Position numbers and translations under genes: made by a program | Assembly (NCBI GenBank): GCA_022495005.1 | Contig: JAGYXB010000963.1 | Location: forward strand, 124,001 to 188,000 | DNA length: 64,000 nucleotides | Source: Rhyacophila brunnea | Lineage: Eukaryota > Arthropoda > Insecta > Trichoptera > Rhyacophilidae | Direction: 5' to 3' | Notes under the pieces: model-generated | The model's database searches: none | Told to the model about the DNA's origin: nothing | Seen by the model: the letters and a program-made list of their open reading frames with translations, nothing else | Shown: one piece after another, positions 10,393 through 20,893 of the stretch | Layout: every line of letters begins with the position of its first letter | How positions within the stretch are numbered: the first letter of the stretch is position 1

Positions 10393-10524
10393 TGTCATGC
10401 ACCTGCTCTTTATGATATTAAGCCTGAGATTAACTTTCGCCATGTCCACGTCAAGCGCGAGGCTATTGAAGACGAAGATCCTCAACCAGGATGCTCTTAT
10501 TCAGATTATAGACCAGTTCATCAG
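10393..10524 (+). CDS. Zinc-finger gene 2, exon B
   Basis: 44 codons, phase 0/0, acceptor TTTCAG at 10387-10392 and donor GTACAC at 10525. Encodes Y-D-I-K-P-E and H-V-K-R-E, spaced 10 residues apart (two psi-K-x-E sites), then D-P-Q-P-G-C-S-Y-S-D-Y-R-P-V-H-Q, the exon B signature. The D-x-x-P-G-C-S-Y ending is kept in genes 1, 2, 3 and 6. Confidence 0.82.
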
Positions 10525-10697
10525 GTACACTCAATCATAAATATACATCTTGTAATATTACATTCTTGTCTACTCTTGACTTCCATCTGATTTGGGGAAA
10601 TTCGGCCGCGAGAAACTCACGTCTAATTGTGAATTCGCTAGAGGAGCTTCCTGGCGTTTGTCTGAACCGAATCCGTATATCTATCTATATATCGCGA

Positions 10698-10906
10698 ATA
10701 ATGTCGAGGATCCCAGGTCAGGATTCGAACCTGGGTCTGGCAAGTACACATATTGTTTTTCAATTTGTGTATAAGTCAGAGTATGTACCTAATAGGTTGA
10801 GCAAGTGGCTGACATCCATTTCTCGTAAAAATAAAATCTGTAATACTAACCTCCACTCTGTGGAGGCGCGTATGATCCTATTAGGATCGGACATGGTCAA
10901 AAGAAA
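10698..10906 (+). mobile_element. SINE-A copy, head truncated
   Basis: Starts within the tRNA-like head (GGATTCGAACCTGGGTCTGG) and keeps the full body and tail (TAGGATCGGACATGGTC). Followed by an AAAGAAAAAGAAGAAG run. Confidence 0.8.
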
Positions 10907-11034
10907 AAGAAGAAGAACCGAATCCCGTGTGGGCATTCAAATCGGGCTATTTTCTAAATGGTTAACACGGTGATACGTTCTAACGATGTTGTCATAAACA
11001 AGGCGGTTATCTACAATATTTGTTAGCACAGTCT

Positions 11035-11141
11035 CGTTGAGTATCACAGAATCTCTAATTGGACCTTTTTATCCAATTAAAGTTTGTAATGGGGTCCATT
11101 TAGAATCAAATAAGACGTGTTAACTGTGATACTCAACGACA
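11035..11141. mobile_element. Small inverted-repeat element
   Basis: CGTTGAGTATCACAG at 11035-11049 is repeated in reverse as CTGTGATACTCAACG at 11126-11140, enclosing about 75 bp. Confidence 0.6.
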
Positions 11142-11204
11142 TTTGAAAGCTCGCGGTGACAATGGGTGGCTGTGTTAGAAAATATCACGCCTGGCAGTTA
11201 TAAT

Positions 11205-11350
11205 AAACTGGGCTCTCGTGGTGCAGTGCGTAATGCCCCGGTCTTTCATCCGGGAGTTCCGGATTCGTTGCCAGGTGAGGACACAGCATATTTTGGTTAT
11301 TTTCTCAAAGCCTGGGTGTTTGTGATTGTTTCACTTATATTATTAAATAA
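11205..11350 (+). mobile_element. SINE-C copy
   Basis: tRNA-like head CTCGTGGTGCAGTGCG then GGAGTTCCGGATTCGTTGCC, followed by GAGGACACAGCATATTTTGG and TTTGTGATTGTTTCAC. Related copies lie at 60393-60505 (+) and 50313-50460 (-). Confidence 0.6.
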
Positions 11351-11499
11351 ACTCTGTTTCACTACGCTACTATCATTTGGCTCCTTGGTCTGTTGTAGTG
11401 TTATACGAAATATAATATTATATACTTAGGTGTTTAGTTTTATAAAAAAACTGCCTTGATACGACTTTATCAAAATTTATCTCTTTTTTATTGATTTTG

Positions 11500-11990
11500 G
11501 AGTAAAGTAATTTATTTATTTTAGAATACAAAACATTGTGGACATAACAAATCCAAATCCAAGACGCACACAACATGAGATTTACATTATAAGTCAAACA
11601 TTATCCTCACAAGAGAGAAGAAGAGAATATAGAAGAGAAAAAAAAAATATATAATAACAATAATATTAATAATAATAACAATAATATTAATAATAATAAC
11701 AATAAAAAAACAAAACATACTTAAGTACAATTTAATACAAAAAAATTTAATTTTTGAAAACAAAAAATATACAATTTTATACAAAAAATACAGTTTCAAA
11801 AACAAAATGCAAATTACATCATTGAAAATATCTATGTCTTTAGGGAGCGCATTAACTAATCTTGCACACCTCGCTAATGGTGCCTAATAGGCTTGATACG
11901 AGGAAACGGTTCCAATCCAGAATGTGAAGTGATATGTTAGAATATGCCCATCAGGCGTGCTTGATTATATTATGATGCATAAGGTGGTAG
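11500..11990 (-). mobile_element. Jockey/CR1-like retrotransposon 3' end fragment
   Basis: On the minus strand the segment reads as a decayed reverse-transcriptase C-terminus (N-A-L-P-K-D-I-D near 11850) and then a 3' UTR with ACATTGTGGAC at the poly(A)-proximal end. That UTR is shared with the elements at 21938 and 41830. A TAATAATAACAATAAT simple repeat occupies 11638-11706. Confidence 0.6.
11638..11706. repeat. AT-rich simple repeat
   Basis: A 19-20 bp unit of AATAATAATAACAATAATATT type, repeated about three times. Confidence 0.75.
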
Positions 11991-12214
11991 TGGAGTCGAA
12001 AGAGTCTTAAACTTTGCGAGTGCAGTGATCTTCAGATACAATAATTTTAGCCATACATCAGGCCAAACCAGAATCTATTGCGTTGATTGATACCTTGTCG
12101 TTTCCTTTGTAACCCTTTAAATTACTTAACATAAATAATTTGAAAACATATCATGCATGTTTTTTATACACTATAAAGAATAGGACACCCTTAAATTTGA
12201 TTATTTAATATACA

Positions 12215-12705
12215 AAAACCGATTGCTAACATTGTAACCTCAATTTAATAAGCATTTCATTTAACTTACATAATTTTAAGAAAATATATTAAACCAATAG
12301 AAAAAATCTTTTTTGAAAAAGGTAAGCCACCTGGCTGAAATCGAACCAGCATCTCTTGGGTTTATGTCCGCGCATTATCCTCTATGCTACAAGGCGACGT
12401 ACTAATTGCGACAAATTTCAACTATTGGCCTTTTTAATACCTGCTCTTCAGCGTTCTTCGAAATCAAGCTACTTTGGCAATCGGTTTTTGTTTATTAAAT
12501 CAAAGTAGGTACCTACTACTTTAATTACTAACCGACGTCACGGCTTCACCAATATTTCATTTAAGAGCTACTAGTTAAAATCCTCGTTATTAAGTAGGAT
12601 GGCCGTTACTTAACTGGAAAAGCACATTCGTGCTAATCCAGTGGCTACGGGTTCATGTCCCGTCGGGTGTCGTTTTTGTTTCTAAAACAGATTTTTTCTA
12701 ATGAG
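12215..12705. mobile_element. SINE-B cluster
   Basis: Two tRNA-like heads in opposite orientation: minus at 12326-12405, where a GCTGGTTCGATTTC B-box is read in reverse, and plus at 12598-12680 with GGGTTCATGTCCCGTCGGG. Between and around them are copies of the SINE-B body (ACCGATTGCTAACATTGTAA at 12225, TAAGCATTTCAT). A further body copy lies at 12905-12990. Confidence 0.6.
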
Positions 12706-13088
12706 TATAATATTTGCATGGTATGTTTAAAATTATGTATATTCTATATGTAGAATGTTTATAAATCTTGTGAATTATTCGTTGATTAAAAGAAATAGCT
12801 TATTAAAGAATTAGCAAGTGGCAAGTACGTTATACAAATTAAACATTTCGAGTAATCCGTAGCGTCAGTTGGTAATTAAAGCATTTAATTAGTACCTATC
12901 TTGATTGGATATACAAAAATCGATAGCCAACATTGTAACTTAATTTGATAAGTATTTCATGTAAGAACTACTAGTTCAATCGTCGTAATTAAGCGGTATG
13001 CCTGTTTCTTTGTCAACAAAATATATAACTTATTTATTTTTATACTATCATATGATTATGATATATGTTATTGTTTTGTTTATTTCAG

Positions 13089-13241
13089 AATTCAGCAATA
13101 GATTTATCTAAAATGAAAATTGAAAAGGATTATCAAGATCTTGACGACAAAGAATCGTTTAGTGAAGACTCAATGGACCAAATCAATTACGATAATCCTC
13201 AAAACGTGTGTTCTGATCCACAATACAGGACTGAAAATCAG
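13089..13241 (+). CDS. Zinc-finger gene 2, exon C
   Basis: 51 codons, phase 0/0, acceptor TTTCAG ending at 13088, donor GTACAT at 13242. Starts N-S-A-I-D-L-S and carries K-M-K-I-E-K (M-K-I-E, a weak psi-K-x-E). The middle is strongly acidic, and I-N-Y-D-N-P-Q-N-V-C-S-D-P-Q-Y corresponds to I-N-Y-D-D-T-Q-A-S-C-S-D-P-K-Y in genes 4 and 5. The second motif is absent here. Confidence 0.8.
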
Positions 13242-13258
13242 GTACATTCAATTATTAT

Positions 13259-13340
13259 ATGTGTATTTGACAGACCCAGAAACCCAGAATTCGAACCTGG
13301 GCCCCACAACGTTATAGGCAGACGCCTAAGCCATTGTATG
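13259..13340 (-). mobile_element. SINE-A head fragment
   Basis: Reverse complement of the SINE-A head: GGCTTAGGCGTCTGCC then GGGGCCCAGGTTCGAATTC. It lies immediately after the gene 2 exon C donor. Confidence 0.7.
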
Positions 13341-14316
13341 TATTGTCGTATTATTTTTTGTCTTGCATTATTGATTTTTGGTTTGGTTTGATTTGTTTGG
13401 TATTATTGATTATTGGTTTTGTATTTATAATGAATAAAGTTAGGCAGAATTTCGTTATATGAACTGTTATGTCAAACGCAAGACAGGACACGCATGTTCG
13501 GCTATATTTAGCTCAAGATTAATCCGGATAATTTCGTTCTTTCTCGGTTATCTTCTATGCGATCGTGGCAGACGGTTGACCTGAGTATGTGCCTATGTAA
13601 TTCGAGCTTTAATGGAGACAATATTGGCGCCAGTTTGGTGTCGCTGTTACAGGGTGTGGGACATGGTGAAAATCATATATTTTAATCATATTTTGATGTT
13701 TTTAAAAGATGAAGTTACTTAATTATAAATATATCATTTTATGGTGTAAGTTATATGGAGTCCGATATAACTTTTAAGAATCATTTGGTTTGGTAAAATA
13801 TAAAGTAATGATCAGTTTGGTAGGTATGAGGTGTATGAGTAAGTAAAAAACATATAATGGCCCATGGCCCTCCATCTTCCAAATATCTTGAAGAGTAATA
13901 TATTATTTAGCTCCAGTTTTAGTATACCTATTTTTATTTTATCATTTACTTCTATCATAGTCTCTTTAACTTTGTCATTTTGTAAAAAAAAAGAAGCTAA
14001 AAAACACAAAAACCTATATTTGACATCTTTTCTTGATTCCACTCATACACAAAATTAACTTAAAATATAAATAAATAATAGAATAATTCAATATTCATAA
14101 ATATTTAAAATACTTATTTAAAATAAATTAATAATAAATTAGTTATGTCAATTTTAGTAATCAGTGAGCCTTTTTAAGTGATCCTCAAAAATTCACTCGG
14201 TCTCCAATGGGTTAAGTAATAGATTGATGGTAGCTTGTATATTAGTCGAACTCCATGCCGTTATATATATTATTTCATTAATTCAAATTCTTATTACAGT
14301 CTTTATCTCTTTGTAG
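13341..14316. other. Intron 3 of gene 2
   Basis: AT-rich and mostly low-complexity. No protein-coding signal and no recognised element. Ends in a TTATCTCTTTGTAG acceptor. Confidence 0.5.
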
Positions 14317-15450
14317 ATTCCTTCACAGGCATGTTTAACAGGATGTCATGAAAGTCACTCGACCAGCACGAGTTACAATAATTTTAACGAAGGAGACGGT
14401 AGAATCATAAAGGTAGAATCTTTACCCGAAGAAATCCAAGATAAGACGTTTAAACATTCAGATGACCACCAAAATATCATACAAGAATTGCAGACCCAAG
14501 ATTTACCAAAGGTGGTTCGTATTAAATTAAGAAAAATAATACATTTTCCTCGTAATTTTATTTGCAGTAATTGTTATGCAGTATTCGATTCCGAAAATAC
14601 ATTAAAACAACATAATACTTATTGCTTGAATTCTGGAAAAATAAAAACACCTAATGTGGCAGATATAGATAAACCATATCAATGCGGAGTGTGCTTATCT
14701 AAATTTGCACAGCTCCGTTACCTCAAAACGCATGAAATGAGACATACTGGCAAAAAAGTGTATCAATGTCCTGTATGTCCCTTCAAATGCATGGGTCGCA
14801 GTATTCTCAAAATACATAAAATGATACATGCTGGCGAAAAACCATATCATTGTGAAGTTTGTTCATATAAATGTTCGAAACTAGGCGACCTAAATAGACA
14901 TAACATGATACATACAAGTGAGAAACCATATCAATGCCATGTATGCTCGTTTAAAAGTACGCAACGCAGTAATCTCAAAAAACACATAACGATACACACT
15001 GATGAAAAACCATTTCAATGCGATATTTGTTTTGATAAATTCTCGCGGCTCAGCTATATGAAATCACATAAAATGAAACATACCAAAGAGAAGCCATATC
15101 AGTGTGATGTTTGCCCATCTAAATTTTCGCACCGCGGCAATCTTAAAAAACATAAAATGAAACACACTGGAGAAAAACCTCATCAATGCGACGTATGCTC
15201 CTATAGATGTTCGCGGCGCGGTGAACTAAAAATACATAAAATGATGCATACGGGTGAAAAACCATACCAATGCAATGTATGCTCATTTAAATGCTCGCGC
15301 ATTAGTAATCTTCATAAACACAACATGACACATACTGGTGAAAAACCGTTCCAATGCGATGTATGCTCATATAAGTTCTCGCGGGCTGATCATTTAAAAA
15401 ATCACAAAATATTACACAATGGTGAAAATAAATCCACGGAACCAAATTAG
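14317..15450 (+). CDS. Zinc-finger gene 2, terminal exon: nine C2H2 fingers plus a C2HC finger
   Basis: Terminal exon, 377 residues and a TAG stop. The whole predicted protein is 515 residues (exons 7922-8050, 10393-10524, 13089-13241 and this one). Order: I-P-S-Q opening; acidic linker with one psi-K-x-E (I-I-K-V-E); a block K-V-V-R-I-x3-K-I-I-x-F-P-R-x-F-I-C leading into a C-x2-C-x12-H-x3-C finger; then nine classic C2H2 fingers with T-G-E-K-P-type linkers; short basic tail. The K-V-V-R-I/C2HC block is shared only with gene 3. Expected role is sequence-specific DNA binding in the nucleus; target unknown. A TTG at 14488 is internal, not a start. AATAAA follows at 15508. Confidence 0.92.
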   Translation: MPSQACLTGCHESHSTSTSYNNFNEGDGRIIKVESLPEEIQDKTFKHSDDHQNIIQELQTQDLPKVVRIKLRKIIHFPRNFICSNCYAVFDSENTLKQHNTYCLNSGKIKTPNVADIDKPYQCGVCLSKFAQLRYLKTHEMRHTGKKVYQCPVCPFKCMGRSILKIHKMIHAGEKPYHCEVCSYKCSKLGDLNRHNMIHTSEKPYQCHVCSFKSTQRSNLKKHITIHTDEKPFQCDICFDKFSRLSYMKSHKMKHTKEKPYQCDVCPSKFSHRGNLKKHKMKHTGEKPHQCDVCSYRCSRRGELKIHKMMHTGEKPYQCNVCSFKCSRISNLHKHNMTHTGEKPFQCDVCSYKFSRADHLKNHKILHNGENKSTEPN

Positions 15451-15507
15451 TTAAATGTTTGTACAAACAACGTTTGTTTAGATATATGTTAGTATTATTT
15501 ATATTTG

Positions 15508-15513
15508 AATAAA
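15508..15513 (+). terminator. Poly(A) signal of gene 2
   Basis: AATAAA 58 bp after the stop codon, the first such hexamer downstream. Confidence 0.65.
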
Positions 15514-15769
15514 TCTTGTATCTATGTTTCGTGGGGTCTCGACACATGTTATGGTCTAATTGCAATTTGACATGCTCTGTAAATTCAGGCATAATGCTTA
15601 CTTTTTTATGCTATATTTCCATGTTCTATGTATTGGATGACTTTATTTTTTTTTGTATACAAATATATATACATAATCCATTGTTAACTCTTAATACATA
15701 ATTTATCGACTTTATAACTCTTGGCAGCATCCCTGTGGTTCATTTTTATGTATTTACTTATATTTAGAC

Positions 15770-16158
15770 CAGAGGTAGTCAACCTTTTTATACCTGCCGC
15801 CCACCGATTCCATAGTAATGGTTATTTATAAAGTAAAGAAGTAACTTTACCTTATAAAATATATAAAGCAGAGTTACAGCAAGTTAAAGCGTATAATAAT
15901 AATTACTTACCAAATACTTTGTGTCAGACTTTCGCTAAGTTTGGCAGAATAAATCTTTATAAAACAACTTACTGTAGTTAAATCTATCTTTTTATTTATA
16001 GTATATTTTCTTTTGTCAAATAGTATATCTTCTGGAATTTAAATTGTTACGGGGAATTTTATGAAAACATAATGAAAATGTTTTTAAAACCCCTGCTGCC
16101 CACCATGAAAGCTGGAACGCCCACTAGTGGGCGGTAGGGACCAGGTTGACTACCCCTG
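15770..16158. mobile_element. hAT MITE with perfect 8-bp target duplication (copy 1)
   Basis: Left end CAGAGGTAGTCAACC, right end GGTTGACTACCCCTG. Flanked on both sides by ATTTAGAC (15762-15769 and 16159-16166), which fits the hAT-type nTnnnnAn pattern. 389 bp, non-coding. Second copy at 33219-33625. Confidence 0.93.
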
Positions 16159-16779
16159 ATTTAGACATACCATATCCAAAGATAATAATATACCAATGCG
16201 GCTAACAGGCAGCAGCCAGCTGTCTTACTAGATTGTTTCCAGCATAGCATCGCTGTGAGTTAGTGGTAGATTTTAATATAATTATGGAATTAATCTACTT
16301 TATAATAAAGATTCGGATTGACTTGGGATGCTGTATCAGTGTATGTGATAGGTATTTAATATGGCAGCATGGTTTTTGCTTTTCTATGGTCGTTCGTTCT
16401 AATATCAGTGTTAATTAATCGTGATGAAGTGATTTAAGCAGAGCCAGAAATTCATGTCTTTTTAACATAAGAACTTCGCAATCCTATACGTTAGACGGGC
16501 TGATTTATCTTTCAACCCAAATAACAAAAGCAAGCATCTGAATCAAAATGTACCTTTTAGCGCGTTGTAATCTCGAACCTCTAAAAATAATTAAATAAAA
16601 ATTCCATAAGCATGTATACTTATTATGACGAGTGTCATAGAAATGTACTTTATCAATTCTGTAAATATTATTGCCGAAATAAATGTGTTTGGTCTGATTC
16701 GACTTTAAATCAAATAGCCATTACCCATAATTATGTCTGCTTTCACTAGGTATGGTTTTTAATCCTGGCATTAAGATTT

Positions 16780-16940
16780 TCAATTTAAATGGAGCTGTAA
16801 ATAATCTACGTGGTCGCGGCTATGACGTAGGTATATTGATTGGGTCAGAACCGTTTCCTTGTGTTAAGTTTATCAGGTGTCATTAGCGAAGAGTGAAAGA
16901 TCATTCAATGCGCTCCCCAAAGCATAGACATTTTTTATTT
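16780..16940 (+). mobile_element. Jockey/CR1-like reverse-transcriptase tail fragment
   Basis: Translates with breaks to a motif like F-N-A-L-P-K-A near 16900-16925. The nucleotide sequence is an inverted relative of 11820-11940. Confidence 0.45.
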
Positions 16941-17640
16941 TATTTATTAAGGAAACAAACAGTTACAAATTGATTACAAAAATTTAAAATATAATAATGA
17001 AAAGTTATTGCAACCAGCAAAGTTTCCATGTATACACTATAATATAGTTAAGCCTAACAAGATAGAGAGTAAGAATAACATAAATATAAAGAAATGACAT
17101 AAGAAAATTACATGAGAAAAATGAGGAAGAATAATGATTAATTATATATAAATATACCAAAAAAAAAGTAACAAAAAAATATATAGGTATAAGTACATAT
17201 ATCTATTTATACAAAATTTTGGAGATAGCGCGTTTAAATGAAATATGTGAATTATTAAAAGGATCAACGGTGGAGAAATACATATAATAATTTAAACAAG
17301 AACGCCGAATAAAAGAATTTTGTGCATAATTAGAATCGCTACGACTGACTTGGTACAAAGTTTGGTTTCGCGTAAATCTTGATGGACAAAGGAAACCCAC
17401 CCTTTTGAGTAGGTTTGGCGAGTCAACAAAACCATTGATAATTTTAAAAAGAAAATATTGATCAGATATAGAACGTCGACTTTCCAAAGATGGTACCATA
17501 AAAGTTGCAGTCGTCGAAATAGAATAAGATATATCATAACAGTAAGCTTTAAAATTGACGTGCTTACAAAATCGCTTTTCTACCGCTTCAAGGCGATTTG
17601 TGTATGTAACATACACAAATCGACATGCTCAGTGTGCTGT
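16941..17640 (-). mobile_element. Jockey-like retrotransposon, RT C-terminal fragment
   Basis: Minus-strand open frame 17616-17203 (137 codons) begins N-R-L-E-A-V-E-K-R-F and continues with R-R-S-I-S-D-Q-Y, L-F-K-I-I-N-G and N-L-L-K-R-V-G-F, the layout of the end of Jockey/CR1 reverse transcriptases. The 3' part, to about 16941, is AT-rich UTR. 5'-truncated, as is usual for target-primed insertion. Confidence 0.75.
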
Positions 17641-18189
17641 GCATTTTGTTTTTGAATGTTTTTTATTTTCTTCTCTTTTCATCATCATAATATAACAGGA
17701 TGCTCAAAAGTCATTCAGTATGGAATTTGAGTAGAGGGAGGATTGTTGAATAAAAAAGAAAACAAATGGGTTGAAACTTTCATATCTTCCCAAAGGGTTT
17801 ATTAGTTTTAACAAAAACCATTAAGAGAATTTGTAATAAGCTAAAAGATACTTATGTTAATACTTCTAAAATCTACTGTTTTTTCTTCTTGTAGTCAACT
17901 AGATCAGGCATGCCAAACTTGGTCTACTATCTAGTTTCAAAGCTGGCAGTGGATCACCACTCTTTTACTATAATTATTTAACCTCAATGTAAATATTAGG
18001 TAGGCAGGACATGGAAGCGCTATGATTAAACACGACCTATTTTCACAATCCCTAAAAAAACTCTGTTTTCTGTTTTCCTACTGTGAAAATATACAACTAC
18101 GATACAGTAAGGGGGGTTCGCTTCACTTCTGCAGAAGACTGTCATTGATGCAATAAGAATGAAGTAATACGATGAGGTCGCTCGGTTTT
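17641..18189. other. Spacer between genes 2 and 3
   Basis: AT-rich; nothing recognisable. Confidence 0.4.
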
Positions 18190-18525
18190 TCATGGTTTAA
18201 TTTATAACAACTTTTAGATAAACTATTCCTTTAAGAGATAGTCGAAATGTTTGCACGTCGGTTCGTTTTGTCATGGCGTCAGTCGAAAATATTCTTAAAT
18301 CGTGTAAAGATGACTAAAAAACTTTACGTATGTACTTGAAAAAGAAAACATGTCAATAAATATACTATTATTATTACGAATATAATAATAAACATAACAT
18401 AAAAAGGACGCAGCTTGAACTTTTATGACAAATTATATTTCGTTCGGCTTGCGTTATTTGCACCCGCGACCCGCAATCCGCGCATCGCCTACTCACTATC
18501 TTTTTGACCATGCCTCAGGTTAGGT
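18190..18525 (-). repeat. Dispersed repeat E, copy 1
   Basis: About 335 bp, inverted relative to copies at 30900-31240 and 35325-35670. Landmarks: GACCATGCCTCAG at one end, AATATATTTCGTTCGGC-like centre, AACTTTACG/CGATTTAAGAA and CGTCATGG near the other end. Copy ends differ from the flanks, but no clear TIR is seen. Confidence 0.65.
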
Positions 18526-18603
18526 ATGGCCTTAATGCTTCCAATGTAAAATGTTCTATAATATAATATATAATTATAACCAAAATATGTAGCGTTAAAG
18601 ACA

Positions 18604-18846
18604 GTGACAACCGGACGTTTCCTATCGAAAATCACTCTAGTCATGGATAAGATAGCATTTCGTATCCCTGTAGGACAGCCTCAAGGGTTTTGTCACTGTG
18701 GCCGGCTATCCCTTACCCCTCAGCATTACTACAAAAGTAATCAACGCACTGCAGGTCTGGCCTGGAGGGAGGCGCGAGAGTTGGCGATGAACCGAGGGAA
18801 GTGGCGCGAACTTGTGCATGCCCTATATCCAAACGTTGGGGTGTAA
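18604..18846 (+). mobile_element. Non-LTR retrotransposon ORF2 tail fragment
   Basis: The C-terminal 30 residues read A-G-L-A-W-R-E-A-R-E-L-A-M-N-R-G-K-W-R-E-L-V, a pattern typical of the last part of insect non-LTR reverse-transcriptase ORFs, ending with TAA at 18846. The upstream half does not align to any motif I know. Confidence 0.5.
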
Positions 18847-19041
18847 CAGGGTGAAAGAAGAATATCGAGCGATCGATGTGTGTCAAATGCTTCATTGTTG
18901 TTTTCGTGCGTTTCGTCTATGATTTCTATCAGTATTATAGATGCACATTTATAAATTAAAAATGTAAAATTTTCATGTTAAATAAATATTATGTCACAAT
19001 TTTTTAGGTATTAGTGACATAGAATTTGTTTTCTTAAATTA

Positions 19042-20178
19042 TTATACATCACTCAAGTGACGTGTCAGTTTATGCCTTTTAAGACTAGCAAGATAAGAGC
19101 ATTTGAACGAGCAAACATCGCATTGAAATGGTTTTTCACCACTGTGAGTTTTTTTATGCGTTTTTAGGTTACTGAGCTGCGAGAACTTAAACGAGCAAAC
19201 ATCACATTGGTATGGTTTTTCACCAGTATGTGTCATTTTATGTGATTTAAAACCACTGTGTGTATTAAATGTAATTGAGCACACGTTGCATTGATAAGGT
19301 TTGATACTGGAATGTATCTTTTGATGCGTTTTAAGATTACTGCGATGTGACGTTTTAAATAAGCAAATATCACATCCATATTGTTTTTCACTATTGTGTA
19401 TTATTTTATGTTTTTTGAGACCATTGGAAGTTGTAAAATTAAATGAGCAATCATTGCATTTGTATGGTTTATCACCAGTATGTTGCATTTTATGTGTTTT
19501 AAGATGACGGACCTGCGAGCATTTAAATGAGCAAATGTCGCATTGATATGGTTTTTCGCCTGTATGTGTCATTTGATGTATTTTTAAATTACCGATCTGC
19601 GTGAATTTTAATGGGCATATCTCGCAATGGTATGGTTTTTCGCCAGTATGAGTCATTTTGTGGTTCTTGAGAACGTAGCGATAACTGCATTTAAAAGAAC
19701 AAACATCACATTGATACGGTTTTTCTCCGGTATGTGTCATTTTGTGTCTTTTAAGATTATTGATTTGGGAAAAATTATGTGAGCAAACATTACATTGATA
19801 TGTCTTTTTAGCAGTATCTGTCAATTTACGAATCTTCAAGTTTATAGACTTCCCACAAATGGCATTGTGACTTTTTAGTTTACGTTGGGATCCGTAAATT
19901 GCGTAACAAAAATTGCAAATAAAATAACGTGGAAAATCTATTATTTTTTTCATGTGAATACGAACCACTTTTAGCAAATATATTGTTTGGAATTCTTTTT
20001 TGATGCTTAGTTCGTCTATAATTATTTGTGAGTGATCCACTGTCTTACACTGGATTCCTTTAATTGAAGATTCCTTATAAAAATTATCATCTTCTTTATT
20101 AAATTTATCAACCTTTATTCTGGTTAGTTGACTTTCATATTTAATTTGACGTCCTGTGTACAATGGTTGTGTAGAAAT
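19042..20178 (-). CDS. Zinc-finger gene 3, terminal exon: nine C2H2 fingers plus a C2HC finger
   Basis: Terminal exon, 378 residues to the stop at 19042. With exon A (31425-31574) and exon B (21657-21806) the protein would be 478 residues. Opens I-S-T-Q after the acceptor at 20180-20179. The linker includes Q-I-K-Y-E and S-I-K-K-E (psi-K-x-E). Next comes K-V-V-R-I-x3-K-I-I-x-F-P-R and a C-x2-C-x12-H-x3-C finger, as in gene 2, then nine C2H2 fingers. The last finger has H-x4-H spacing and is followed by L-S-D-V. No exon C was found between 20178 and 21657, so this gene may have lost it. A putative nuclear DNA-binding protein. Confidence 0.9.
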   Translation of the reverse strand: MSTQPLYTGRQIKYESQLTRIKVDKFNKEDDNFYKESSIKGIQCKTVDHSQIIIDELSIKKEFQTIYLLKVVRIHMKKIIDFPRYFICNFCYAIYGSQRKLKSHNAICGKSINLKIRKLTDTAKKTYQCNVCSHNFSQINNLKRHKMTHTGEKPYQCDVCSFKCSYRYVLKNHKMTHTGEKPYHCEICPLKFTQIGNLKIHQMTHTGEKPYQCDICSFKCSQVRHLKTHKMQHTGDKPYKCNDCSFNFTTSNGLKKHKIIHNSEKQYGCDICLFKTSHRSNLKTHQKIHSSIKPYQCNVCSITFNTHSGFKSHKMTHTGEKPYQCDVCSFKFSQLSNLKTHKKTHSGEKPFQCDVCSFKCSYLASLKRHKLTRHLSDV

Positions 20179-20334
20179 CTAAAATAATAGAATTGTTAAA
20201 TTTAATGACACTGAAATAAATAATAGGATACTAATTAAGTATATTTTTATTTTTTGACCGACCCTAAGATTTCATTATGGGCTTACACGGAGTAGAAGTT
20301 TTTAACAGATTTTGTTTTTACGATTATTGTATTT

Positions 20335-20695
20335 GTCATGCCTAGGCCATACCAAGATGGTTACATGTAAATTGTACGTATTACATTTCACCGTAGCACA
20401 GTTCGCCGTGAGCTTTCTTGTCGGAAAGAGACGACCGTGTACTATACGATCTCCAATATTATTAGATTCAATATGAGCAAAAATTTAAATTTTAAAGCAA
20501 AATTTGTTTGCTGCTTGCTTCATGTAAACCGACAAGGACCGTGTTTTATTTAGATATGCAATTTACGTCAGTACTATACGACCCAAAGAGGTTGGACGGT
20601 CTTAAATATACGGCCATATATTTTCGATACAACATTTCACGGTGAAGTGTGATAAGGCGAACTGCATACGAGGTTTCCGGACGTGCATATACTTT
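20335..20695 (+). repeat. Dispersed repeat F, copy 1
   Basis: Runs from GGTTACATGTAAATTGTACG through GTACTATACGATCTCCAATA, CATGTAAACCGACAAGGACC and CAGTACTATACGACCCAAAG to CATTTCACGGTGAAGTGTG. Copies at 31752-32170 and (left part only) 59058-59190. No coding potential. Confidence 0.7.
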
Positions 20696-20699
20696 GATT

Positions 20700-20885
20700 T
20701 CAAATACGCCGTCTGCTTTAGACATGATTTTTAATTGAATTTTAAAAATTAATCAATACCGTCCTGCAATTAGTTGTATTTTTAGTTTAATGAAAACATA
20801 TAAGTATAAGTGATAAAGATTAGTTTACAGTATTTATCTCGGATATCCACATTTTAACTCTACCCTTCACCAGTTATTTGATACA
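20700..20885 (-). mobile_element. Long-TIR element, right-half fragment
   Basis: Contains TTTTAATTGAATTTTAAAAA, AGTTTAATGAAAACATATAA and a diverged right end CATTTTAACTCTACCCTTCACCAG. Confidence 0.5.
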
Positions 20886-20893
20886 ATTAATTG

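Noticed and set aside
12326..12680. Possible tRNA genes at the SINE heads
   Set aside because: Box A/B-like words are present, but no four-arm cloverleaf holds and the units recur with the same non-tRNA body.
13864..14058. Hydrophobic 64-codon frame in intron 3 of gene 2
   Set aside because: AT-rich chance frame; the opposite strand is open over the same region and no splice or start context supports it.
14488..15450. Zinc-finger ORFs starting at internal TTG or ATG codons (14488, 39494, 51106, 61528)
   Set aside because: Paralogues share an upstream in-frame acceptor and the (I/V)-S-T-Q opening, so these are internal to a terminal exon and not starts.
15302..15592. Minus-strand frame across the end of gene 2
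   Set aside because: Shadow of the zinc-finger exon.
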